Of a stretch of DNA of 64,000 bases, positions 17,278 to 25,167 are shown piece after piece; position 1 is the first letter of the stretch, and each line of letters starts with the position of its first letter. The notes below the pieces were generated by a model. That model was not told the origin of the DNA, made no database searches, and saw only the letters and a list, made by a program, of their open reading frames with translations. Made by a program: the position numbers and the translations under genes. Source of the stretch: Streptomyces mayonensis (GTDB lineage Bacteria; Actinomycetota; Actinomycetes; Streptomycetales; Streptomycetaceae); the NCBI RefSeq assembly GCF_018982965.1, contig NZ_JACBYP010000021.1, positions 1 through 64,000 on the forward strand. The letters are read 5' to 3'.

Positions 17278-18684
17278 TCACTGCCAGCGGCCGATCTCGA
17301 CGTTCTCCAGGACTCCGAGCGCGTCCGGCACAAGGACGGCGGCCGAGTAGTAGGCCGTGACCAGGTACTTGATGACGGCCTGCTCATTGATGCCCATGAA
17401 GCGCACCGACAGGCTCGGCTCGATCTCGTCGGGAATCCCGGTGGCCCGCAGACCGATGACGCCCTGGTCCTGCTCGCCGGTACGCATCGCGATGATCGAG
17501 GAGGTTCGGGCCTCGGTGACCGGGATCTTGTTGCACGGGTAGATGGGCACCCCGCGCCAGGTGGGGATGCGGTTGCCCGCGACGTCGATCGTCTCGGGGA
17601 CGAGTCCGCGCCTGTTCAGCTCGCGGCCGATCGCCGCGATGGCCCGCGGGTGGGCGAGGAGCAGCTTCGTGCCGCGCCGGCGGCTCAGCAGCTCGTCCAG
17701 GTCGTCCGGACCGGGCACCCCGGCGTGCGGCTGGATCCGCTGGTCGTACTCGCAGTTGTGGAGCAGTCCGAACTCCCGGTTGTTGATGAGCTCGTGCTCC
17801 TGGCGCTCCTTCAGCGCCTCGACGGTCAGCCGGATCTGCTGCTCCGTCTGGTTCATCGGCTTGTTGTACAGGTCGGCGACGCGCGAGTGGATGCGCAGTA
17901 CGGTCTGCGCGACGCTCAGCTCGTACTCGCGGGGCCGGGCTTCGTAGTCGACGAAGGTGTGCGGGATGTCCGGCTCGCCGCTGTGGCCGGCGGAGAGGTC
18001 GATCGCCTTCTCACCGTGCTTGTTGGTGTTCTGCTCGGGCAGCGAGCGCCGTTCGTCCAGGTGCGCGCGCAGGGAGTCCGACTGCTCGGCGACCTGCTCC
18101 ACCTGCTGGCGGGAGAGCACGAGCACCGTGCAGGCGGTGACCGTGCGGGCGGTGTACTCCCAGATCGGGTCCTCGTCCAGCAGCGCCTGGTCACCGAAAT
18201 AGGCGCCGTCGGCGAGGACACCGAGCACCGCGTCGTCGCCGTAGGGGCCGGTACCGATCTTCTCGACCTTGCCGTGGGCCAGCAGGTAGACCTCGTCGGC
18301 CCGGCCGCCGAACGAGGCGATCACCTCACCGGGCCCGAACTCCCGCTGCTCGCAGCGCTGCGCGAGGGCCGAGAGGACCTCGTCGTCCTCGTACGAGCGC
18401 AGGGCGGGCAGCTCGCCCAGCTCCGCGGGGACGACTTCGACGCGGTCGCCGGTCTTCACAAAGGTCACACGGCCGTCCCCGACGGCGAAGGTCAGACGCC
18501 GGTTCACCCGGTACGTGCCGCCCTGGATGTCCACCCAGGGGAGCGAGCGCAGCAGCCAGCGCGAGCTGATCTCCTGCATCTGAGGAACGGACTTGGTGGT
18601 GGTGGCCAGGTTCCGCGCGGCCGCCGTGCCGAGGCTCTGCTGCGGCCTGGTCTGCTCGGTGCGGACCTCTTCGCCTACCGACAT
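17278..18684 (-). CDS. Family 2B encapsulin shell protein with cNMP-binding domain (EshA-like)
   Basis: A 468-residue protein of the EshA type. It was long annotated as a cyclic-nucleotide-binding protein and is now recognised as an HK97-fold nanocompartment shell. The encapsulin N-arm and E-loop part ([20 protein letters not shown], 40-59) comes first, then an inserted cNMP-binding domain (about 98-205, with FGDQALL near 163), then the rest of the HK97 fold to the end, including [13 protein letters not shown] and the C-terminal [15 protein letters not shown]. In the nucleotide pocket the canonical P-R-x-A arginine context is replaced by EYTARTVTA, so binding may be altered. The start has GGGAGGG upstream and a hairpin at 18705-18728. 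It is followed by the polyprenyl synthase gene. Confidence 0.9.
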   Translation of the reverse strand: MSVGEEVRTEQTRPQQSLGTAAARNLATTTKSVPQMQEISSRWLLRSLPWVDIQGGTYRVNRRLTFAVGDGRVTFVKTGDRVEVVPAELGELPALRSYEDDEVLSALAQRCEQREFGPGEVIASFGGRADEVYLLAHGKVEKIGTGPYGDDAVLGVLADGAYFGDQALLDEDPIWEYTARTVTACTVLVLSRQQVEQVAEQSDSLRAHLDERRSLPEQNTNKHGEKAIDLSAGHSGEPDIPHTFVDYEARPREYELSVAQTVLRIHSRVADLYNKPMNQTEQQIRLTVEALKERQEHELINNREFGLLHNCEYDQRIQPHAGVPGPDDLDELLSRRRGTKLLLAHPRAIAAIGRELNRRGLVPETIDVAGNRIPTWRGVPIYPCNKIPVTEARTSSIIAMRTGEQDQGVIGLRATGIPDEIEPSLSVRFMGINEQAVIKYLVTAYYSAAVLVPDALGVLENVEIGRWQ

Positions 18685-19002
18685 AAGGAATTGCCCTCCC
18701 GGTCATGCCGGGCGAACGCGCCCGGCATCGATGTGCAGGGACCAGCCTTCCTCACGGTGCGTGCCGGTGCTATTACACGAACGAGCGGGAATGGATCACG
18801 AGCAGCCGGGGCAGATATGGGAGCTTGTTCGCGTTCTCGGCAGTCTTGTCCGGGACTGGTCAATGCCGTTGGCCGGGGGCGAGATTGTCCTGATCGGCTC
18901 GTACACGGAGCGGACAAGTAATAGAAACCGCTCCGCTCCGGTACAAGCACCGTACGAGACGGCCGCGCCGGGCGGTCGTCGCACTGAGTGAAGGAGTCGG
19001 CC
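18685..19002. promoter_or_regulatory. Encapsulin-amidase divergent control region
   Basis: This 318-base gene-free region holds a perfect 10-base-pair hairpin with a four-base loop (18705-18728) just ahead of the encapsulin Shine-Dalgarno. A TAATAG hexamer reads toward the encapsulin at 18771-18776. On the amidase side an inverted repeat CGGAGCGG / CCGCTCCG (18906-18913, 18928-18935) brackets another TAATAG (18919-18924). Both TAATAG boxes could be -10 elements, but I find no firm -35 for either. Confidence 0.45.
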
Positions 19003-19593
19003 GTGGCCCCACCCATGTCCGCGAGCAGTTTCCTCAACGCCCTGAAGGCGGAGGGCCTCACCGTCGTCGAGGTCGGCGACTGGCAGCACCACAACCGCAA
19101 CGACAAGGGCGCCTGGGGGCCCGTGCACGGCGTGATGATCCACCACACGGTCACCAGGGGCAGCGCGCAGACCGTGGACATCTGCCGCACGGGCCATGCG
19201 AACCTGCCGGGTCCGCTGTGCCACGGGGTCATCACCAAGGACGGCAGGGTCCACCTGGTCGGACACGGCAGGGCCAACCACGCCGGGCTCGGTGACGACG
19301 ACGTCCTGCGCGCGGTGATCTCGGAGAAGCGGCTGCCCGCGGACAACGAGGCGAACACCGACGGCAACCGGCACTTCTACGGCTTCGAGTGCGAGAACCT
19401 GGGCGACGGCGAGGACCCCTGGCCGGCCGAGCAGCTGGAGGCGATCGAGCGGGCCGCCGCGGCCGTCTGCCGCCACCACGGCTGGAACGAGCGGTCCGTC
19501 ATCGGTCATCTCGAATGGCAGCCGGGCAAGGTGGACCCGCGAGGGTTCACGATGGACGCGATGCGGGAGCGGGTCCGGGACCGGCTGAAGTGA
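19003..19593 (+). CDS. N-acetylmuramoyl-L-alanine amidase (Amidase_2/PGRP type)
   Basis: A zinc amidase that cuts the lactyl-Ala bond of peptidoglycan, 196 residues. Zinc ligands are in GVMIHHTVT (near residue 48) and GHLEWQPGKVDP (near 170), with FYGFECEN between, as in T7-lysozyme-like amidases. There is no signal peptide or wall-binding domain, so export is unexplained. The family is also found as phage-type lysins. The GTG start was chosen because GAAGGAG lies seven bases ahead. GTG at 18988 would swallow that site. Confidence 0.87.
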   Translation: MAPPMSASSFLNALKAEGLTVVEVGDWQHHNRNDKGAWGPVHGVMIHHTVTRGSAQTVDICRTGHANLPGPLCHGVITKDGRVHLVGHGRANHAGLGDDDVLRAVISEKRLPADNEANTDGNRHFYGFECENLGDGEDPWPAEQLEAIERAAAAVCRHHGWNERSVIGHLEWQPGKVDPRGFTMDAMRERVRDRLK

Positions 19594-19737
19594 CGTACCG
19601 CCCCACGTGAGCCGGTCATCCCGCCCTTGTCGCCCGGCCCCGCCGTCCCTCCCGGGGCGACCGTCGGCCCACGTGGTCGGCAACCCGCCCGACCACCGGC
19701 CGCCCGCGCGACCGGCGGCCCGCGCGACAATGGCGGG

Positions 19738-20646
19738 GTGACCGGCACCGACACCTTCGACCCCGCCGCCCTGGCTCCGCGCCTGCCGTCGCCCTCCCAG
19801 GAGGTCGTCGACGGCCGGTTCGAGCGGCACGGTGTCCGGCTGCTGCTGAAGCGCGACGACCTGATCCACCCGGAACTCGTCGGCAACAAATGGCGCAAAC
19901 TCGCGCCGAACCTCCCGGCGGCGGGCGGCCGAGCCGTCGTCACCTTCGGCGGCGCCTACTCCAACCACCTGCGCGCCACGGCGGCCGCGGGCCGGCTGCT
20001 CGGCCTGCCCACGGTGGGGGTCGTGCGCGGCCAGGAACTGGCCGGTCTGCCGCTCAACCCGTCCCTCGCCCGGTGCGCCGCCGACGGCATGCGGCTCCAC
20101 TTCGTCGACCGCCCGACGTACCGGCGCAAGACCGAACCGGGGACGCTGGCGGCGCTGCTGCGCGCGGTGGACGCCGAGGACGCCTTCGTCGTCCCGGAGG
20201 GCGGCAGCAACGCGGAGGCGGTCCGGGGGTGCCGGGCCCTGGGCGAGGAGCTGGCCGGGCAGGCGGACGTCGCCGCCGTGGCCTGCGGCACCGGCGGCAC
20301 GCTCGCCGGGCTCGCGGCGGGGCTGCCCCGGGGCAGCCGGGCACTGGGCATCCCGGTGCTCCGGGGCGGCTTCCTGGAGGGCGACATACGGCGGCTCCAG
20401 GACCGCGCGTTCGGCGGGCCGCGCGGCGCGTGGAGCCTCGACGACCGCTTCCACCACGGCGGCTACGCCCGCACGTCGCCCGGACTGGAGGCCTTCGCCG
20501 CGGACTTCGAGGCCAGGCACGGCCTCGGCGTGGAACGCGTGTACGTCGCCAAGATGCTGTACGCCCTCAGCGCCCTCGCCCAGGAGGGCGCCTTCCCGCG
20601 CGGGACCACGGTGGCGGCGGTCGTCACCGGCCGCCCCTTCCCCTGA
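19738..20646 (+). CDS. PLP-dependent ACC deaminase/D-cysteine desulfhydrase family enzyme
   Basis: A tryptophan-synthase-beta-fold enzyme, 302 residues. The PLP lysine is in LVGNKWRKL near residue 45, preceded by LLKRDDLIHPE. The phosphate-binding glycine loop is ACGTGGTLAGL near residue 182. The family includes D-cysteine desulfhydrase and ACC deaminase; the two are hard to tell apart by eye, and no catalytic Tyr assignment is attempted. GTG is six bases after a GACAAT box, so the mRNA is probably leaderless. It follows the amidase by 144 bases. Confidence 0.87.
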   Translation: MTGTDTFDPAALAPRLPSPSQEVVDGRFERHGVRLLLKRDDLIHPELVGNKWRKLAPNLPAAGGRAVVTFGGAYSNHLRATAAAGRLLGLPTVGVVRGQELAGLPLNPSLARCAADGMRLHFVDRPTYRRKTEPGTLAALLRAVDAEDAFVVPEGGSNAEAVRGCRALGEELAGQADVAAVACGTGGTLAGLAAGLPRGSRALGIPVLRGGFLEGDIRRLQDRAFGGPRGAWSLDDRFHHGGYARTSPGLEAFAADFEARHGLGVERVYVAKMLYALSALAQEGAFPRGTTVAAVVTGRPFP

Positions 20647-20691
20647 GCGTTCCCCGGACGGGACCGGTCCGCCGCGCCCGCCGCGCGCCGC

Positions 20692-22284
20692 TCACGTCGT
20701 TTCCCGGTACGCCGCCGCCTCCTCCAGGTCGAGTCGGCGCAGCAGTGTCCGCAGCATCTCGTCGTCGATGTAGCGGCCGTCCCGCAGCCGTACGAACACC
20801 TCGCGTTCGGCGCCGATCATCTCGCTGGACAGGCGCCGGTAGGTGTCGTCGACACTCTCGCCGGTGACGGGGTTGACCTGTCCGAGCCGTTCCCAGACCG
20901 CGTTGCGGCGGCGCTCCAGGACCGTGCGGAGGCGGTCGGCCAGCGGGCCCGGCAGGGTGTTGCGCTCGTCGGCGAGCAGTTCGTCCAGGCGCTGCTCGGC
21001 GGCCCGGGAGGCCTGCGCCTGGGCGTTGGCCTCCGCCAGTGTCCCGGCCTGTACGTCGTGCTCGGGGAACTTCAGCAGACGGATCAGCGGCGGCAGGCTG
21101 ACGCCCTGGACCACCAGCGTGCCGATGACGGTGGTGAAGGTGAGGAAGAGGAGGAGGTTGCGCTCGGGGAAGGGCTCGCCGCCGTGCACGGTGAGCGGGA
21201 CGGAGAAGGCGATGGCCAGCGAGACCACGCCCCGCATCCCGGCCCAGGCGATCACGAACGGTCCCTTCCAGGAGAGTTCGCCCTCGCGCGCGCGGACGCG
21301 TGCCGACAGCCGGGGCAGGAAGGTCGCCGGGTACACCCACACAAACCTTGCCGCCGCGACCACCAGGAAGACGGCGAGGGCGTACCAGGCGGCGTCGGCG
21401 CCCCGGTACTCCCCGAGGCCCTTGAGGACGACGGGCAACTGCAGCCCGATGAGGGCGAAGACGGCCGACTCCAGGACGAAGGCGACCATCTTCCGCACCG
21501 CCTCCTCCTGGAGCCGGGTGGCGAAATCGACCTCCCACGCGCGGTGGCCCAGATAGAGCGCCACGACGACCACCGCGAGGACTCCGGAGGCGTGCACCTG
21601 CTCGGCGACGGCGTAGGCGGCGAACGGGATCAGCAGGGAGAGCGTGTTCTGCAGCAGCGCCTCCGTCAGGTGGGTGCGCAGCCAGTGCAGCGGCACCATC
21701 AGCACCAGTCCCACGCCGACGCCGCCCACCGCCGCGATCAGGAACTCGGCGATCCCGCCGGCCCAGGTCGCGCTCTCGCCGACCGCCGCGGCCAGCGCCA
21801 CCTTGAAGGCGGTGATGGCGGTGGCGTCGTTCACCAGGGACTCGCCCTGGAGGATGGTGGTGATCCGGGAGGGCAGCCCCACGCGGCGGGCGACCGCCGT
21901 GGCCGCGACGGCGTCCGGGGGCGCCACGACCGCGCCGAGCACCAGGGCAGCGGTCAGCGGCAGGCCGGGCACGATCAGGTAGGCGGCGCAGCCCACGACG
22001 AACGTGGCGAAGAGGACGTAGCCCACCGACAGCAGCGCCACGGGCCGCGCCTGGGCCCGCAGGTCCAGGTAGGAGCTGTCGGCGGCCGCCGTGTAGAGCA
22101 GCGGGGGCAGCAGGAGGGGCAGGACGATGTGCGGGTCGAGGGTGTATTCGGGCACACCGGGCACGTAGCTCACCGCCAGGCCCACCGCGACCAGCAGCAG
22201 GGGCACCGGCACCGGTACCCGCCGCCCCGCCGCGGCGACCGCGGCGCTGCCCGCCACGAGCAGCAGCAGCGGCATCACGTGCAT
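20692..22284 (-). CDS. Na+/H+ antiporter, CPA1 (NhaP) family
   Basis: Cation/proton exchanger of the cytoplasmic membrane, 530 residues. About twelve transmembrane segments occupy residues 1-400, with the ion-binding signatures APPDAVAATAVARRV near residue 100 and GESLVNDATA near residue 127 (the ND pair typical of electroneutral CPA1 exchangers). The GMRGVVSLA segment is near residue 330. A hydrophilic tail of about 130 residues, rich in Arg/Glu and probably helical, follows and may be regulatory. It is convergent with the PLP enzyme gene. Confidence 0.92.
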   Translation of the reverse strand: MHVMPLLLLVAGSAAVAAAGRRVPVPVPLLLVAVGLAVSYVPGVPEYTLDPHIVLPLLLPPLLYTAAADSSYLDLRAQARPVALLSVGYVLFATFVVGCAAYLIVPGLPLTAALVLGAVVAPPDAVAATAVARRVGLPSRITTILQGESLVNDATAITAFKVALAAAVGESATWAGGIAEFLIAAVGGVGVGLVLMVPLHWLRTHLTEALLQNTLSLLIPFAAYAVAEQVHASGVLAVVVVALYLGHRAWEVDFATRLQEEAVRKMVAFVLESAVFALIGLQLPVVLKGLGEYRGADAAWYALAVFLVVAAARFVWVYPATFLPRLSARVRAREGELSWKGPFVIAWAGMRGVVSLAIAFSVPLTVHGGEPFPERNLLLFLTFTTVIGTLVVQGVSLPPLIRLLKFPEHDVQAGTLAEANAQAQASRAAEQRLDELLADERNTLPGPLADRLRTVLERRRNAVWERLGQVNPVTGESVDDTYRRLSSEMIGAEREVFVRLRDGRYIDDEMLRTLLRRLDLEEAAAYRETT

Positions 22285-22345
22285 CGTCCTCGCCCGCCCT
22301 CATTTTCCGCGCGGTGATCCGCACACCCGTCGTAACCTGGCCATC

Positions 22346-22606
22346 ATGAAACAGTGCACGCACGCCGACGCGCTGCCGCACCCGGAACCGGAACCACGCG
22401 GCGAGACCTGTCCGGAGTGTCTGGCCGAGGGCACGGACCCGGTGCAGCTGAGACTGTGTCTCGACTGCGGTCACGTCGGCTGCTGCGACTCCTCCCCCGG
22501 GCAGCACGCCACGGCCCACCACAAGGAGACCGGCCATCCGGTGATGCGCACCTTCGAGCCCGGGGAGAGCTGGCGCTGGTGCTTCGTCGACCACGTCCTC
22601 GTGTGA
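22346..22606 (+). CDS. UBP-type zinc-finger protein
   Basis: An 86-residue protein that is almost entirely a ZnF-UBP fold. Cys/His ligands occur in CTHAD, CPECLAEG, LRLCLDCGHVGCCDSS, HATAHHKETGHPV and WRWCFVDH. The bacterial role of the family is unknown. A TAACCT box seven bases before the ATG suggests a leaderless mRNA. It is directly upstream of ushX-sigH on the same strand. S. coelicolor has a gene called ushY upstream of ushX, and this may be its counterpart, but I am not sure. Confidence 0.85.
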   Translation: MKQCTHADALPHPEPEPRGETCPECLAEGTDPVQLRLCLDCGHVGCCDSSPGQHATAHHKETGHPVMRTFEPGESWRWCFVDHVLV

Positions 22607-22878
22607 GGCGTCGCGCGAGTGTCGCGAGACCTCTGCCGGGGACGGTTCGACCGTCTGACGTCTGGGTACGTCAACCCGGCGCGCGCTCTTCCGATTTGGG
22701 CCCGCCCAACCCCTAGCCACTGTGCGTGTTCGGGTGTTTACTATGAGTGACAGCAAGGGGTTGGGGTTGCGGGACAGGAAAGTTCGGAGCGCGATAACGT
22801 CACCGCTGAACCACGTATCGCGTTACCCCGAGGGGCGACCCTCGGCCCTTTGACGCTTGTACCACCTTGGAGGTGAGG
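22607..22878 (+). promoter_or_regulatory. Control region upstream of ushX-sigH
   Basis: The 272 bases contain no coding frame that I trust. In S. coelicolor this region carries several sigH promoters, including a sigma-H/sigma-B-type one. Here I see a GTTT at 22736-22739 but no matching GGGTA at the proper distance, so I do not assign a promoter. A GGAGG Shine-Dalgarno for ushX lies at 22869-22873. Confidence 0.35.
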
Positions 22879-23292
22879 GTGTCCCAGATCGCAGGCGAGC
22901 CCGGGACCCAGGACTTCGTCGAAGTCCGGCTGCCGGCCGCGGGTGCCTACCTGTCGGTGCTGCGTACGGCGACGGCCGGCCTCGCAGCCCGCTTGGACTT
23001 CACCCTCGACGAGATCGAGGATCTGCGTATCGCAGTCGACGAGGCCTGCGCGATCCTGCTCCAGCAGGCCGTGCCGGGCTCGGTGCTCAGCTGCGTCTTC
23101 CGCCTCGTCGACGACTCGCTCGAGGTCACCGTCTCGGCGCCGACCACGGACGGCCACGCCCCCTCGCGGGACACTTTCGCGTGGACGGTGCTGTCCGCCC
23201 TCGCGGGCAAGGTCTCCTCCGCCGTGGACGAGGACAAAACCGTTTCGATCAGCCTCTACAAACAGCGCGGCGCGGGACCCGGGCCGGCGTGA
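22879..23292 (+). CDS. ushX: Anti-sigma factor of SigH, RsbW-like kinase family
   Basis: A HATPase_c (GHKL) anti-sigma factor of 137 residues, expected to bind and inactivate SigH. The N-box LRIAVDEACAIL is near residue 52, and a degenerate G-box region with DTFAWTVLSALAGKV near residue 97. The GTG at 22879 follows GGAGG by five bases; TTG at 22867 would precede that site. The stop overlaps the sigH GTG (GTGA), the usual coupling of antagonist and sigma factor. The name follows the S. coelicolor ushX (prsH) locus, matched by order and type. Confidence 0.87.
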   Translation: MSQIAGEPGTQDFVEVRLPAAGAYLSVLRTATAGLAARLDFTLDEIEDLRIAVDEACAILLQQAVPGSVLSCVFRLVDDSLEVTVSAPTTDGHAPSRDTFAWTVLSALAGKVSSAVDEDKTVSISLYKQRGAGPGPA

Positions 23293-24392
23293 CGAACGGG
23301 GACGGGCCGGTGCGGGACGAAGAGCGCGGCACACGGGAGCTGCCGACCGGGGGCGCACGTTCTCAGAGCGAGGCCCGGCGCACGGCGGACGGCATCGACG
23401 GCATCCCCGAGCAGGCCCGGCCGCATCCGGAGGACGAGACCTCACCCGAGGCCGTCGTACCGGGCGACGGGCAGCGGGCCGGGGAGACCCCGGCCCGCCC
23501 CGTCCGAGCGGAGGCGGGAGCTCGGGAAAGGGCAACGGGCGGGACGATGAGCGAGCACGAGCGACACTCCGAGCACGAGCACCACTCGGAAGACGGCGTG
23601 CCCGGTGCACGGGGCGCACAGGGCACGCGGCACGACCCGCAGGACCGCAGCGGGGCGCGTCTGCTCTTCAGCGAGCTGCGCACGCTGACGAAGGACAGCC
23701 CCGAGTACGCGGAGCTGCGCAACCGGCTGGTCCGCATGCACCTGCCGCTCGTCGAGCACCTCGCGCGCCGCTTCCGCAACCGCGGCGAGCCCCTGGACGA
23801 CCTCACGCAGGTCGCGACGATCGGGCTGATCAAGTCGGTCGACCGCTTTGACCCGGACCGCGGGGTGGAGTTCTCCACGTACGCGACGCCCACGGTCGTC
23901 GGCGAGATCAAACGGCACTTCCGGGACAAGGGATGGGCGGTGCGCGTCCCGCGCCGGCTGCAGGAGCTGCGGCTGGCCCTGACGACGGCGACGGCGGAGC
24001 TCTCCCAGCTGCACGGACGCTCCCCCACGGTTCACGAGCTCGCCCAGAAGCTGGCGATCTCGGAGGAGGAGGTCCTGGAAGGCCTGGAGTCGGCCAACGC
24101 CTACTCCACCCTGTCCCTGGACGTCCCGGACACCGACGACGAGTCCCCGGCGGTCGCGGACACGCTCGGCGCCGAGGACGAGGCGCTGGAGGGCGTCGAG
24201 TACCGCGAGTCCCTCAAGCCGCTCCTGGAGGACCTGCCACCGCGGGAGAAGCGGATCCTGCTGCTGCGCTTCTTCGGCAACATGACCCAGTCGCAGATCG
24301 CGCAGGAGGTCGGGATCTCGCAGATGCACGTGTCCCGGCTGCTCGCCCGCACACTGGCGCAGCTGCGGGAGAAACTGCTCGTCGAGGAGTGA
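23289..24392 (+). CDS. sigH: Stress/development sigma factor SigH (sigma-B family)
   Basis: RNA polymerase sigma factor of group 3, 367 residues from the coupled GTG or 281 from the internal ATG at 23547. Region 2 includes DDLTQVATIGLIKSVDRFD, followed by FSTYATPTVVGEIKRHFRDK. Region 3 begins VRVPRRLQELR, and region 4 ends with the helix-turn-helix MTQSQIAQEVGISQMHVSRL. The first 110 residues are hydrophilic and low-complexity, including a His/Glu stretch (SEHERHSEHEHHSEDG). S. coelicolor SigH is made as several N-terminally different forms, and this extension fits that pattern. Control by the UshX antagonist is expected. Confidence 0.92.
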   Translation: MTNGDGPVRDEERGTRELPTGGARSQSEARRTADGIDGIPEQARPHPEDETSPEAVVPGDGQRAGETPARPVRAEAGARERATGGTMSEHERHSEHEHHSEDGVPGARGAQGTRHDPQDRSGARLLFSELRTLTKDSPEYAELRNRLVRMHLPLVEHLARRFRNRGEPLDDLTQVATIGLIKSVDRFDPDRGVEFSTYATPTVVGEIKRHFRDKGWAVRVPRRLQELRLALTTATAELSQLHGRSPTVHELAQKLAISEEEVLEGLESANAYSTLSLDVPDTDDESPAVADTLGAEDEALEGVEYRESLKPLLEDLPPREKRILLLRFFGNMTQSQIAQEVGISQMHVSRLLARTLAQLREKLLVEE

Positions 24393-24430
24393 CGAGGAGT
24401 GGCAGGGAGTGGCAGGGAGTGGCGGGGAGT
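24381..24430. repeat. 10-base tandem repeat across the sigH stop codon
   Basis: Five 10-base units in exact register (from GTCGAGGAGT through GGCAGGGAGT twice to GGCGGGGAGT) begin inside the last codons of sigH and continue past the TGA. The following bases to about 24560 contain further short duplications (GACCGGTCCCCG twice, CAGCGGTCTCCCGG twice). No clean terminator is visible here between the convergent genes. Confidence 0.8.
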
Positions 24431-24561
24431 GGCCCCGGACGCCGGTGCCGGTGCCGATCTCCGGCCCGCCTGACCGGTCCCCGTCCTGACCGGTCCCCGC
24501 CCGGAGGCCGCCGACAGCGGTCTCCCGGCGTCATCGGGCAGCGGTCTCCCGGTGCCGTCGG

Positions 24562-25029
24562 CTACTTCCCGGCGTTGCCCGGCTGCTGCCCGGCGTTGCC
24601 CGGCCCGCGGATGCCGAGGGCCTGGGTGGTCGTGGGGTTGACGAGCAGCACCAGGCCGGCGACGGCCACGGCACCGAGCACGACGCCCGCCGCGATGGCC
24701 GTGCCGTCGGCCCGCACCATGGTGTAGGCCACGGGCAGTGCCATGATCTGCGTGACGACGGCGGGCCCGCGGCTCCAGCCCCGCCGGGCGAGCAGCCCGC
24801 GGGCGGCGAGCAGCGGCAGCAGCGCGAGGACGATCAGGGTGACGCCGCCGGTGACGGCCGAGGTCCGGTCGTCGGGGTGGCCGGTGAGTCCCCCCACGAG
24901 CATCCAGGCGCCGCCCACGACGAGCGCCAGGCCCTCCAGCGCGGCCAGCGCGGCCGCGGCGGTCAGCCGGCCGGGGCGGGGTCCCGCCTCGTCGGCGGCT
25001 TCGGGGGTGGGGGTCTGCTCGCTGCTCAC
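24562..25029 (-). CDS. Small four-helix integral membrane protein
   Basis: An uncharacterised 155-residue membrane protein. A hydrophilic N-terminus of about 20 residues is followed by four hydrophobic segments (about residues 24-47, 60-80, 90-105 and 110-130) and a short Gly/Asn/Gln tail (GPGNAGQQPGNAGK). The GTG start is six bases after a TACCCT box, suggesting leaderless expression. Common in Streptomyces as a conserved hypothetical. It is convergent with sigH. Confidence 0.75.
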   Translation of the reverse strand: MSSEQTPTPEAADEAGPRPGRLTAAAALAALEGLALVVGGAWMLVGGLTGHPDDRTSAVTGGVTLIVLALLPLLAARGLLARRGWSRGPAVVTQIMALPVAYTMVRADGTAIAAGVVLGAVAVAGLVLLVNPTTTQALGIRGPGNAGQQPGNAGK

Positions 25030-25167
25030 CCTTGAAGGGTAGTCCTCGTCGCACGGGCGTCCGCGAGGGCGTCGGGCATATCACGCACGCCGGGGGTCTG
25101 TGGGGTGTCCGTGGGGTTCTTCACCTCGGCCTGGGCCGGGTACCACCCAGTAGGTACCCTGCAGACC

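Noticed and set aside
20624..22756. 710-codon minus-strand frame overlapping the antiporter
   Set aside because: Another frame over the Na+/H+ antiporter; Gly/Arg-rich with no motif.
22736..22760. Sigma-H-type promoter GTTT-N17-GGGG upstream of ushX
   Set aside because: The -10 does not match GGGTA and the spacer is off by two or three bases.
24388..24560. CRISPR-like array after sigH
   Set aside because: Units of 10-14 bases with no spacers and no cas genes; it is simple repeat sequence.
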